A DNA stretch of 43,021 nt from a virus, in IMG/VR virus record IMGVR_UViG_3300025137_000074, positions 1 through 43,021 of that record; one strand, 5' to 3'. Under the pieces are notes generated by a model. That model was not told the origin of the DNA. It searched no databases and saw only the letters and a program-made list of their open reading frames with translations. Shown here piece by piece: positions 19,853 to 29,600 of the stretch (the first letter of the stretch is position 1; each line of letters starts with the position of its first letter). Position numbers and translations under genes: made by a program.

Positions 19853-22594
19853 GTGGCACTTCAAAACTTAATAAATGGTTTAGGTAAATTAGTACCAGAA
19901 AGCCAAAAAGCAGAATACAATAAAGATGCTGCGGCTGCAATGGATGTTATGAACAAACTTACAGGTGGGCCTGGTGGCAAGTCAGAAGGTATTACTGGTG
20001 CTAGTTCAGGTGGTAAAGAAAAAATAGGAACACCGGTAACTAAGACAAGTTTCTCAAAACCACCTCCAGGACATCCTGAAAATAAAAACACGGCACCTGT
20101 TGATAAGAATAACACAGATGATAATATTGACAATAAAACCTCAGGACCACCTCCAGGGCATCCAGAACATAATAAAACTGCTAAAGATGTTGCAACTAAG
20201 GATGTACGTCTTAGTCAGGCAGACGCACTAGAACCGTTTGGAGGTTCAGGCAGAACAATAGTAAGATCACAAACAAAAGATACAACTGAAATCCCAGCAC
20301 TGTTTAAGAAAAACGTATTACATGAATATGCAAGTTACACATATCATTTTGAGTTTTTTGTTTTAGGAGTAAATGATTTTAATAGTTTTGTAGACGATCC
20401 TAAGTTTGCAATAGAAGACTTGCCCGGACGTTTGTTAATTAAATCAGGTGGCGGAAATCAAAAGAATAGAAACAAGTTTTTTAAGTTAGATTACTTTATT
20501 GATGATGTTGAGATTGCTAGTAAAATTGCACCGTCTGCCGGCAATGCTGGAAGTGTAAACACAGAGGTTAGTTTTACAGTTACAGAACCATATGGAATGA
20601 CATTACTTAATGGACTTGTAATGGCATGCAAAGAGATGGGTGGTTATAATTATACTAATCAACCATACTTGTTAAAAATAAGTTTTAAAGGCTTTGACAA
20701 GGACGGTGTATTAGTTGAAAATGGATCTCCTGAATCAACAAGGTATATTCCTGTAAAAATAAAAAAGTTTACATTTGGAGCAACTGAGGCAGGCACAGTT
20801 TATAATGTTGAATGTGTTCCTTACCACAGTTTAGCATTAGAGAATACTAAAGCAACAATCAAAACTGATGTTAAGGTTGATGCAACTACTATTGGAGAGT
20901 TTCTAACTAGTGACATTACAACATTTACCAAGTACAGGAAAAAGATAACAAACCCAATGGGCGATCCAGAGGATATAGTAGATGCACTTAGATCAGATGT
21001 TGTACAAGGCGGACTTGCAGGATATTTTAACTTAATTGAAAAAGAACAAGTAAAACAAGGAACTAAACTATTTGCTGATGAATATGAATTTGTAGTAGAT
21101 CCTGATATTTCTACATCAACTATTACGTTGCAAGATGTTGTTGAATATAGAAAAATTAAAAATGAAAACGATCCTGCTAAAAAGGCACAAGGGCAATTTC
21201 TACAAAATTTTAATTACAACGAGTCAAAACAGTCTTATTCAATACGAGCAGGAACAAACGTTATTCAGTGTATTCACAGCATAATGAGAACAAGTACATA
21301 CATGACTAACCAAGTTAAGAACGATAACTTGCAGTTAGTACCTGATAAGCAATTTTCAGAATATAAAGAAAACCAAGACACACCAATTAACTTTTACAGA
21401 ATTGTTCCTAAAATTACACTATTAGACAAGTGGGACACAAAGAGAAATTGCTTTGCAAGAAAAATAACATACACAATTAAGAAGTATAACATGCATGGTA
21501 AAGACTATGAAAACTTTGGTCAGGCACCTATTAAGGACGTTGTTAAAGACTATAAATATCTATACACAGGACAGAACAACGACATACTAAACTTTGACAT
21601 TCAGTTTAATAGTGCGTACTATCAAAAGAACTTATACCAAATTGCGGAAAAGGCAAAAAAATCGTCATCATCAAAAGCACAGTACGACCCATCAGATTTT
21701 GCCGCAGGTAACTTGGCTAAGTCAGATGCTAACTCAGTTAGTGTTATTGCACCATTTAATAAAGAGGCTGTTATAGATACTGGAACTTCAAAAGGTATAA
21801 GTGATCCTAGAAGTGATCCTCGTGCAATGATTGTTGATAACTTTATGCAAGATGTTTTTTCAACTGGTGCAGATTTAATTGAAGTCTCTCTTGAAATTAT
21901 AGGAGATCCTGCTTTTATACAATCACAGGACTTACGAGCAGTAAGCAATGTTACATCAGAAGCACCGTCTTATCTTCCAGATGATAAAACGTTGAATCCA
22001 GACAGAGAGTGGCATTTATCACTATCATTTAGAAACCCAGAAGACATTAATACAGAAACAGGGTTGTACAGTGGATTTGGACACGACAAAGAAGGACTTG
22101 CAGAAGTTACTGCACCTACTATGAATGGCATATACAAAGCCGTTGAAGTTGATAGCAAATTTACAGGTGGTAAGTTTACACAAAGTATAAAAGCAATTAG
22201 AGAAAGAGGCAAGCAGTTGTCTGATTTTGTTGAAGCATCTGAAAGTCAAAAGCGTGTTGAAACTGTAAAAGAAATTAATCAGCGTGTTGATTTAAAAATT
22301 AAACAAACACCAACTGCGGCACAAAGATTTAGTCCTGGTGCGTTAGGTGGGAAAGTTCCCGGAATACCATTACCAGATAATTTTGATAAAACAATAACAG
22401 GATCCAATGGAATTCAAAATGCAATAAACAAAGCAGGTAGTTTAGCAAAAGGATTTCCTTCAGGTGATGTTAATAGCATAGGCGAAGGCGTAGAAGCAAT
22501 TACAGGTGGATGGGAACCACCGGCGTCAGCACTTACTAAGGCAAAGAAAGCCAGTAATGCGTTACTAAACAATGCTAGGAAAATAGCAACATGA
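19853..22594 (+). CDS. Large baseplate hub protein (gp27 position)
   Basis: A 913-residue structural protein starting at GTG, immediately after gp53. The N-terminal ~150 residues are low-complexity, with PPPGHPE twice (~68-107). From ~150 there are hub-like beta-rich domains (for example VTEPYGMTLLNGLVMACKE and YIPVKIKKFTFGATEAGTVY), an extended middle of helices and strands, and DREWHLSLSFRNPEDINTETG near ~700. The C-terminus is disordered and Pro/Gly-rich (PGIPLPDNFDK). In T4 the hub trimer gp27 (391 aa) sits on gp5, and here the gp5-like gene follows directly with a 4-base overlap, so a gp27-like hub is the likely role. The match is by position and style, not by a motif I can point to; it may also contain gp26/gp29-type hub functions. 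Confidence 0.6.
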   Translation: MALQNLINGLGKLVPESQKAEYNKDAAAAMDVMNKLTGGPGGKSEGITGASSGGKEKIGTPVTKTSFSKPPPGHPENKNTAPVDKNNTDDNIDNKTSGPPPGHPEHNKTAKDVATKDVRLSQADALEPFGGSGRTIVRSQTKDTTEIPALFKKNVLHEYASYTYHFEFFVLGVNDFNSFVDDPKFAIEDLPGRLLIKSGGGNQKNRNKFFKLDYFIDDVEIASKIAPSAGNAGSVNTEVSFTVTEPYGMTLLNGLVMACKEMGGYNYTNQPYLLKISFKGFDKDGVLVENGSPESTRYIPVKIKKFTFGATEAGTVYNVECVPYHSLALENTKATIKTDVKVDATTIGEFLTSDITTFTKYRKKITNPMGDPEDIVDALRSDVVQGGLAGYFNLIEKEQVKQGTKLFADEYEFVVDPDISTSTITLQDVVEYRKIKNENDPAKKAQGQFLQNFNYNESKQSYSIRAGTNVIQCIHSIMRTSTYMTNQVKNDNLQLVPDKQFSEYKENQDTPINFYRIVPKITLLDKWDTKRNCFARKITYTIKKYNMHGKDYENFGQAPIKDVVKDYKYLYTGQNNDILNFDIQFNSAYYQKNLYQIAEKAKKSSSSKAQYDPSDFAAGNLAKSDANSVSVIAPFNKEAVIDTGTSKGISDPRSDPRAMIVDNFMQDVFSTGADLIEVSLEIIGDPAFIQSQDLRAVSNVTSEAPSYLPDDKTLNPDREWHLSLSFRNPEDINTETGLYSGFGHDKEGLAEVTAPTMNGIYKAVEVDSKFTGGKFTQSIKAIRERGKQLSDFVEASESQKRVETVKEINQRVDLKIKQTPTAAQRFSPGALGGKVPGIPLPDNFDKTITGSNGIQNAINKAGSLAKGFPSGDVNSIGEGVEAITGGWEPPASALTKAKKASNALLNNARKIAT

Positions 22595-23925
22595 GTACAA
22601 CTGCACAACAGTATCTAAATAGGATTGATCCAGATCTTGACGTAACTAAAAAACGTCAAATTGTTGATCCAGGTCCTTATGAAGGTATTATTAAAAACAA
22701 CAGTGACGTGTTGAGAACAGGACGTATTGAAGTATACATTCCAGCATTTGGCGGTCCTGAACAAGCAACAAATAGTTGGATACCAGTACAATGGAGTACA
22801 CCATACTACGGCAAAACAGATAAAGACAACATAGGTAAAGATCAACTTGAGGGCATATACAGTTACGGAATGTGGATGTCACCTCCTGATCCAGGAGTTA
22901 GAGTTGTTGTAACTTTTCTTGAAGGTGTTAAAGACAAAGGTGTTTGTATAGGTTGCTTGATTGATGATATGAGTAATCATATGACTCCGGGTATTCCTAG
23001 TAGTAAGCATTGGCTCGAGGATCCAAAAGTATTTGATATTTTACCAGCCGCGGAAACTGGAAAAGACATTCTACCAGTCATTGAAAGAAATGTAAAATTT
23101 AAAGATGAAAATAGAAGCACACTAGGTGTAATACAAAGACCAGTTAATATTCCGTTGTTAAAAATATTTAAACAACAAGGGCTACTAAACGACACAGTAC
23201 GTGGACAAAGTTTTAGCAGTAGCCAAAGAGAAAACAATAGTGCAGTTTACGGTATAAGCACTCCAGGAAGATCAGTAAACACTGATCCTGCTACAAATAT
23301 TACATTAAAAGCAAGAATGGAAGAAGGTACTGCAACTGAAGAAGATTTAAAAGTTAAGCAACGTTTACCAGGCCATATGTTTATTATGGATGATGGAGAT
23401 GTTGAAGGTGATAGTAACTTGATTCGTTTAAGAACAAGTACTGGACATCAAATATTAATGGACGATAAGAAAGGTATTCTATACGTTGCAACTGCAAGTG
23501 GTAATGCTTGGATTGAAATGGACAACACTGGAAATACAAATGCCTATAGTGCAGGAAACTTTAGTGTACATTGTGAAGGAACATTTAATGTACAAGCAGG
23601 TGGCAATATTAATTTAGAAGCAGACATGAACGTAAATATAAAATCAAAAAAAGCGGCAGTAAAAATACATGCCGAAGATGGAACAATAGATGCAGTAAGT
23701 GAAAAAGGAACCTACATACAAAGTGAAGGACCTTTACATGTTAGAACTGCTGAAGATCAAAAGTTCACTGCATTAGATAGTGACATACATCATAATGGAC
23801 CAGAGGCAACAGTTGCATCAACACCAACAACAAATGACTTGGTAACATCTAATAATAACAAAGATGTACTAAGCAGTATTGCCAACGTGGTACCAGAACA
23901 CGAACCGTGGAGTAGAGGAGACTAA
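22591..23925 (+). CDS. gp5: Central baseplate spike protein gp5/VgrG-like, without lysozyme domain
   Basis: A 444-residue spike protein. Residues ~27-140 form the OB-fold-like domain (GPYEGIIKNNSDVLRTGRIE, IPVQWSTPYYG, SPPDPGVRVVVTFLEG, KGVCIGCLI) that docks on the hub. A linker follows, then from ~255 a VgrG-like region (RLPGHMFIMDDGDV, LIRLRTSTGHQILMDD, GNAWIEMDNTGNTNAYSAG) and a triple-stranded beta-helix of short repeats (NVQAGGNINLEADMNVNIKS) to ~415. T4 gp5 (575 aa) has a lysozyme domain between OB and helix; no such catalytic domain is visible here. It overlaps the preceding hub gene by 4 bases. The spike identity is firm. Confidence 0.88.
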   Translation: MSTTAQQYLNRIDPDLDVTKKRQIVDPGPYEGIIKNNSDVLRTGRIEVYIPAFGGPEQATNSWIPVQWSTPYYGKTDKDNIGKDQLEGIYSYGMWMSPPDPGVRVVVTFLEGVKDKGVCIGCLIDDMSNHMTPGIPSSKHWLEDPKVFDILPAAETGKDILPVIERNVKFKDENRSTLGVIQRPVNIPLLKIFKQQGLLNDTVRGQSFSSSQRENNSAVYGISTPGRSVNTDPATNITLKARMEEGTATEEDLKVKQRLPGHMFIMDDGDVEGDSNLIRLRTSTGHQILMDDKKGILYVATASGNAWIEMDNTGNTNAYSAGNFSVHCEGTFNVQAGGNINLEADMNVNIKSKKAAVKIHAEDGTIDAVSEKGTYIQSEGPLHVRTAEDQKFTALDSDIHHNGPEATVASTPTTNDLVTSNNNKDVLSSIANVVPEHEPWSRGD

Positions 23926-23927
23926 CA

Positions 23928-24893
23928 ATGGCTTTTAATTTTGCCGGACGAGCCTTTAACTTTGACCTAGATGGTGATGTAGCAACCAACTTAACAAAAC
24001 TAACAGAGGGTGCAAACAAAACACTTAAACTAGGCGGAGATTCCTGTAACATTATGGGAACTATTGGCGCAATTACACCAGACATTAAAACTGCAATTAC
24101 GGCTGCTGAAACAGAAGTAAAAACTGCAGAAATGTTAACAAAGACACAAGATGCCGCAGGACAGTTAACTGAAGCAATGAGTAGTATAATTGCTTCTAAA
24201 GAAACTGCAACTAGCAAGATTGATCAAGTAAATGCATTACTAACAAAACTAACTAATGCCGGTAAGACAGAAATGAAATCAAAACTTGAACAAGCATTTA
24301 TTGATTATATGGATGCAGTTGACGGTAAAGCAACTAAAGTAAATGCATCAGCAGGAACTGGTATACAAATTCCAGTACCAGTAATGGATGCAGATGGACA
24401 CCCTACATATGATGCATTTGGCGATCCGATAACAGAATTAAAATCACCAGGTGATGCTATTGCAGACGCTATGACAAAAGCAGAAGAAAAACTTAATGTG
24501 TGCGTTGAAAAACTAGGTGACATGGTTAGTGTTACAGGCGGATTAAGTTGTAAAGGAATACAAGAAGCAATGCTCAACAGTAAGTTTGAAGCAAGTGGAA
24601 CAGTAGGCGAAGCAACTAAAGAAGTTAAAAGTAAAGTGCCGAGACACACTAGACGCATACAAGATAACGGAGCACTAGTTAACTTTAACATCGATCGTAA
24701 AAAGCCTTTTAGAGATGTTACTGAAACACTGCAAGTAAGAAACCTAAGTGCAAATGAAGAAGCAGGCGAAAGTCCGTTTGAAGAAAAAACAACATTAATT
24801 AGAGTGTACGGAACTGAAGCACAGTTAAACAAACGTTATGGTGCAAAAGTTGAAGAGATACCTGAAGAAGAAGTGGAGCAGATAGCGTTATAA
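23928..24893 (+). CDS. Baseplate-region protein of unknown function, 321 aa (paralogue-like)
   Basis: A 321-residue Ala/Lys/Thr-rich, mostly helical protein beginning MAFNFAGRAFNFDLDGDVAT. The C-terminal ~65 residues carry VNFNIDRKKPFRDVTETLQV and then RVYGTEAQLNKRYGAK (~292-307). A similar NFNID...YG...LxxRF module starts the next gene, and a YGTE-LN motif also ends it, so the two proteins are related or interact. It has one CNIMG and one KLNVCVEK cysteine. The gene lies between the gp5 spike and the PAAR tip, so it is probably a hub or spike accessory, but I do not recognise the family. Stop and next start overlap (TAATG). Confidence 0.7.
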   Translation: MAFNFAGRAFNFDLDGDVATNLTKLTEGANKTLKLGGDSCNIMGTIGAITPDIKTAITAAETEVKTAEMLTKTQDAAGQLTEAMSSIIASKETATSKIDQVNALLTKLTNAGKTEMKSKLEQAFIDYMDAVDGKATKVNASAGTGIQIPVPVMDADGHPTYDAFGDPITELKSPGDAIADAMTKAEEKLNVCVEKLGDMVSVTGGLSCKGIQEAMLNSKFEASGTVGEATKEVKSKVPRHTRRIQDNGALVNFNIDRKKPFRDVTETLQVRNLSANEEAGESPFEEKTTLIRVYGTEAQLNKRYGAKVEEIPEEEVEQIAL

Positions 24894-25861
24894 TGGCATT
24901 AAAAAATTACATGATAAAGCCTAATCTTAAAGTTGTTAACTTCAATATTGATTATAAGTTACCAAGCAAAGAGGTTGAGTATAATAAAACGCAAGTAATG
25001 ATGTATGGCAGAACTGCTGACATTGACAAACGTTTTCCAAATGGTAAAGAAAAAGTAGTTGAGGCTAAAACAGGATCACCAGATCCAAGTGCAGACATTC
25101 CTGTGTTTGGCGGTCCTCTTATTCCAATCAGTCTTAGTGCGGCAGTAGGCAAAGCAACTAAGAATATGAAAGCAGTAGCCGGTGTTGCACTAAGCAGTGT
25201 AAACAGTATGGCTAGCGGGCTTGAATCATTAAAGGATGGAAGTGTTGCTGAAATGATAGCACTTGCAAAACTTGATGCGGCTATACTCGAAGCACAAGCA
25301 GAACTTGGAGAAATATCAGTAGGTAACAAAGACAAGTTAAGTATGGGATTAGAAACTGATGCGATAAAGGCTGCTGGAATTAAAACACCTGGAAATCTAG
25401 GTGATGCACTTAGCATGGGAGACCCTAGTGGTTCTATTGGTAAGTTTGCTGGTATTGATGGAGCAATGGCGGCAACTAAAGGATTATCACTTCCGTCTAT
25501 TTCAAAAGCAGTTAGTTCAACAGGAGCCTTGAGCTTTGAAGGAGTTAACAAGTTGCAAGGTTTTAGAGACATTGTAGAAAACGTTGATGTAAAAATTACA
25601 AGTCTTTCAGATATAGGATCGTTTAGTGATGTTGCTAATAGTATAACGGAAACAGTTGAGTCATTTTCAAAGATGGCAAGAACAACAAGAGTATACGGAA
25701 CTGAAACAGATTTAAATAGTGCGTTTGGAGTCGATGACTTTGCCAATGTATCAGCTCGCAGGTCAGTAATAGAAGCACCTCGCCCGAGTAATAAGTTATC
25801 TATTGCTAGAAAAGAATGGAATGGTGTATCAAAAAAATGGACTGATACAGGAGCAGCATAA
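24893..25861 (+). CDS. Baseplate-region protein of unknown function, 322 aa (paralogue-like)
   Basis: A 322-residue protein of nearly the same length as its upstream neighbour. Residues ~16-48 read VNFNIDYKLPSKEVE...MMYGRTADIDKRF, matching the C-terminal module of that neighbour. The middle is Ala/Gly/Ser-rich and helical, and residues ~266-279 carry RVYGTETDLNSAFG, a second copy of the YGTE-LN motif. The C-terminus ends KEWNGVSKKWTDTGAA. No enzyme motif is visible. Its stop overlaps the start of the PAAR gene (TAATGG). A spike or hub role is inferred from position. Confidence 0.7.
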   Translation: MALKNYMIKPNLKVVNFNIDYKLPSKEVEYNKTQVMMYGRTADIDKRFPNGKEKVVEAKTGSPDPSADIPVFGGPLIPISLSAAVGKATKNMKAVAGVALSSVNSMASGLESLKDGSVAEMIALAKLDAAILEAQAELGEISVGNKDKLSMGLETDAIKAAGIKTPGNLGDALSMGDPSGSIGKFAGIDGAMAATKGLSLPSISKAVSSTGALSFEGVNKLQGFRDIVENVDVKITSLSDIGSFSDVANSITETVESFSKMARTTRVYGTETDLNSAFGVDDFANVSARRSVIEAPRPSNKLSIARKEWNGVSKKWTDTGAA

Positions 25862-26172
25862 TGGGAAGACCGGTAGCAAGACTAGGTGATAGAACATTCG
25901 GAACATGCAGTCACCCAAGTCATATTCCACAACAAATAGGCGGAACAATTATTACTGCTAGTCCCGACGATATAACAAACAATAAAGGTACTGCTAGATT
26001 AGGTGACTTAGTTTTAACTGACTGTGGACATCACGGTGAGATTATTACAGGCAGTCCTAACGTACTTGCTAATGATAAACCAGTTGCAAGACTAGGTGAT
26101 AAAATAGCAAACAAGGCACCTTACGTTGCAGAAATAGTAACTGCTAGTCCTGATAGACTTGCAGAAGAGTAA
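25861..26172 (+). CDS. gp5.4: PAAR-repeat spike tip protein (gp5.4-like)
   Basis: A 103-residue PAAR protein that would cap the gp5-type beta-helix with a sharp metal-binding tip. Three imperfect repeats are visible: PVARLGDRTFG, TARLGDLVLTDCGHHG and PVARLGDKIANKAP, each followed by the I-x-T/S-A/G-SP turn (ITASPD, ITGSPN, VTASPD). Probable metal ligands lie in the CSHPSH and CGHHG segments. Length matches T4 gp5.4 (97 aa). The gene sits between the 322-aa protein and gp25 in the baseplate operon. Confidence 0.92.
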   Translation: MGRPVARLGDRTFGTCSHPSHIPQQIGGTIITASPDDITNNKGTARLGDLVLTDCGHHGEIITGSPNVLANDKPVARLGDKIANKAPYVAEIVTASPDRLAEE

Positions 26173-26194
26173 AAAAGCATAGGTAAATATTGAT

Positions 26195-26569
26195 ATGGCA
26201 AACTATTACGGTTACACAAGCATTGGAAGAGATTTTGTAGATACTGCGGCAACAGACCAAGTATTAATTCGTGCTGATCTAATTAATCATTTTAATACAA
26301 GATTAGGCGAACGATTAATGAATCCTGAGTTTGGTTGTATAATATGGGATTATATTTTTGATCCTTTTACTGATGAAGTAAGATATGCAGTTATTGAAAA
26401 CTTGCAAGGCATCATTGATTCAGATCCGAGAATAATATTAAGGTCATTAGACGTTGCAGAGTATGAACATGGGCTGCAAGTAGAGTTAGCAATAGCATAC
26501 GCTGATGGTGACTATAGCGAAGATATGGTAATTACGTTTGATAGTCAAAGTGGCAAAGCAACTGCTTAA
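26195..26569 (+). CDS. gp25: Baseplate wedge protein gp25
   Basis: A 124-residue gp25-type wedge protein (lysozyme-like only in name; in contractile tails it nucleates sheath binding). The family core is LIRADLINHFNTRLGERLMN-type: DLINHFNTRLGERLMNPEFG with DYIFDPFTDEVRYAVIENL and the DPRIILRSLDV segment. Length matches T4 gp25 (132 aa). It follows the PAAR gene by 22 bases and precedes gp6 by 60 bases containing a late-type promoter. Confidence 0.95.
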   Translation: MANYYGYTSIGRDFVDTAATDQVLIRADLINHFNTRLGERLMNPEFGCIIWDYIFDPFTDEVRYAVIENLQGIIDSDPRIILRSLDVAEYEHGLQVELAIAYADGDYSEDMVITFDSQSGKATA

Positions 26570-26592
26570 TAATATACGCACTTTATAAAACG

Positions 26593-26600
26593 CATAAATA
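26593..26600 (+). promoter_or_regulatory. Late promoter CATAAATA upstream of gp6
   Basis: CATAAATA lies 29 bases before the gp6 ATG at 26630, in the largest gap of the baseplate operon. An AAGGGAC ribosome-site-like run follows. One base differs from TATAAATA. Confidence 0.55.
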
Positions 26601-26629
26601 CTACAATATAAGGGACTGGGTATATTTAA

Positions 26630-29600
26630 ATGAGCACTAGTGAACGTCAAAATAGTTTATTTGTTTCAGAAGACTGGACAAAGATTTATCAAACATTCAA
26701 AGACGCAGATTTTCAAAGTTATGACTTTGAAACACTTCGTACTACTATGGTACAATACTTGCGTAACAACTATCCAGAAGACTTCAATGATTACATTGAA
26801 AGTAGTGAATTTATTGCACTTATGGATCTTATTGCATACTTTGGACAAAGTCTTGCTTTTAGACAAGATCTTAATGCAAGAGAAAACTTTTTAGAAACTG
26901 CACAACGTCGTGATAGTGTATTACGTTTAGCAAAGTTATTAAGTTATCATCCAAAACGTAACCAGCCTGCAAGAGGCATGTTAAAAATTACAAGTATACA
27001 AACTACTGAAAGCGTGTTTGATAGTACTGGACGTAACTTAGCAGATGCATTTATTGTTTGGAACGATAGTACAAATCCAGACTACTTAGAACATTATGCA
27101 GTAATAATGAATGCCGCTATGACAAACTCACAGAGTTTTGGTAATCCTGGCTTAAAAGGAACACTAAGTGGAATCAGTACTGAAATATATCAAATTAATT
27201 TAATACCAGATACAATTCCTGTTGTACCGTTTGTTGCAGATGTTGCCGGACAGAGTATGACGTTTGAAGTTGTTAATGGTACATTCCAGGGTAAGGATTA
27301 TGTTTATGAAGCAGCACCTAGACCCGGTGATACGTTTAACACATTTTACAGACAAGATGGTAAAGGAGCAGGATCAAGTAATACTGGCTTCTTCTTTTAC
27401 TTTAAGCAAGGAACACTAGAAACTTCAGAGTTTCAGTTGAATACTGCATTGTCAAATCGTGTTGTTAGCATTGATGTTAATGGAATTAACAATGATGACG
27501 TATGGTTATTCAACCTTGATGCAAACGCAGATGCTGGCACAGAGTGGACTAAAGTTCCTGCTATAACTGGTAACAATGTTATCTATAATAGTTTAAGTGA
27601 AAATGTACGTTCTTTGTTTGCAGTTAACAGTAGAACAGATGATCAAATTGATTTAGTATTTGGCGATGGAGTATTTTCAGATATTCCAAATGGTAGTTTC
27701 CGTACATTCTATCGTACAAGCAACGGAAGATCATATCGTATTAAGCCAAATGATATTAATGGAATGAAACTTAATATAAGTTATGTTAGTAAGACTGGTT
27801 CAATTGAAGAACTAAGTGTAGGATTAAGTTTACAGTACACAGTTGACAATGCAAGTGGTAGAGATAGTATTGCAGATATTAAATCAAAAGCACCACAACA
27901 GTACTACACACAAAACAGAATGATCAATGGCGAAGACTATAATATTTTTCCATTAACTAATTTTAATAACGTTATTAAAAGTAAAGCAATTAACAGAACA
28001 AGTAGTGGAATTAGTAGATACTTAGATGTTAAAGATGTAACTGGAAGATATTCTAGTACAAACATATATGCTAACGACGGTGCGTTATACAGAAACGAAT
28101 TTTTAAACAATGTAACATTTACATGGATTACAGACAATGATATTTTTAACGTACTTAAAAATACTGTTGAGCCTTTACTTCGTAGTAACGAAATGGAACA
28201 TTTTTACTTTGCAAACTATGAACGTAAAGCATTAACAGGAAGCAATGTTAATTGGAACCGTGTAAGTTTTGGCAGTAATTATAGTACTGGATACTTTACT
28301 AACGATGCCGGGGAAGTACTAGAAATAGGAACTGCATCAGGTAACAACAGAAGTTTTGTTAAAGTAGGCGGCATGTTAAAGTTTGCTGCACCAACAGGTA
28401 ATCACTTTATGGAAAACGGAACACTGATGTCCGGTGATCCAAATCATCCAGGAAGTATGAAAAATGTATATAGTGGTATTGTTAGTATTAACAATAATGG
28501 CACAGGTGTTGCTGATGGTAAAGTAACTGCACAAACTGGTGCAATTAGATTAAATGAAAACATTCCATCAACTGCGATAGCACAAACTGTACTACCTGGC
28601 TTTAAGTCAGACTTACCAGGTGCATTTGAAAGTACACTTTTTACAAATATCAAACAGTATAAAAACTTTGCAATAGGTTTTGACTACTTAGACAATGTTT
28701 GGTATGTGGTTGAAAACAGAGATATTAGCACAGGCAATACTTTTAGTAGAGACTTTGCAGAAGATACATCGACTACAAATAAAGATGGTAGTTGGTTAAT
28801 TAAATTTACAACTGATGGAAGTACTTACACAGTTACATATAGAGGTCTTGAATACTTCTTTACTAGTGAGCAAGAAACACGTTTCTATCATGATAAGACT
28901 AGTAAGGTTTATGATCCAGTTACTGGACTCACAAAGAAAGATACAATTAGTGTGCTAGGTGTAAACGCAGACCCGGTAACGGCTGCACCACTTGTAAGAA
29001 ACCTTGAGTGGAATGTTTATAATGTTGTAACTGAGTCAGATGGTTATAACGACAATACAAAAATATTAGTAACGTTTGCAGATCAAGATGACGATGGTAT
29101 AATTGACAATCCAGATATATTTGATATGGCAGTTGGCATTGATGTACCAACTGGAGCAGGCGCTGATAGAAAGTTTGTATTCTTAAAGAGACAAGCAGAC
29201 TACGATAACTTTGACAAGTATGTTGCAATGCCAGCCGGTACAGTAAATCATACATATGAAACAAAGGCAGCCATAGATGCACAACTTACTAACTTGTTAA
29301 CTAATCAAGTATTGTACGCAGTGACTGATAATAAATTTTATGTAATAAGCAATGCAACCGGAACAAAAGTAGCAATTGAAAGTCTTGATTATCAAGTGCG
29401 TGTAGGACGTGATGCAATTAAGTTTCATTACTCACACCATGCACCAAACGATAGACGTATTGATCCAAGTCCAGGTAACATCATTGACATATACTTACTA
29501 ACACAAAACTATAGTGATGCGTATGTTGAGTATGTACAAGATACAAGTTCAACTGTTGTTTTACCAGCAGAGCCAACAGTAAACAGTTTAAGAAGTCAGT

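Noticed and set aside
24952-25746. 264-codon open frame on the minus strand, antisense to the 322-aa gene
   Set aside because: Low-complexity Ser/Leu/Ala composition, no ribosome site, and the plus-strand gene is coupled to both neighbours.
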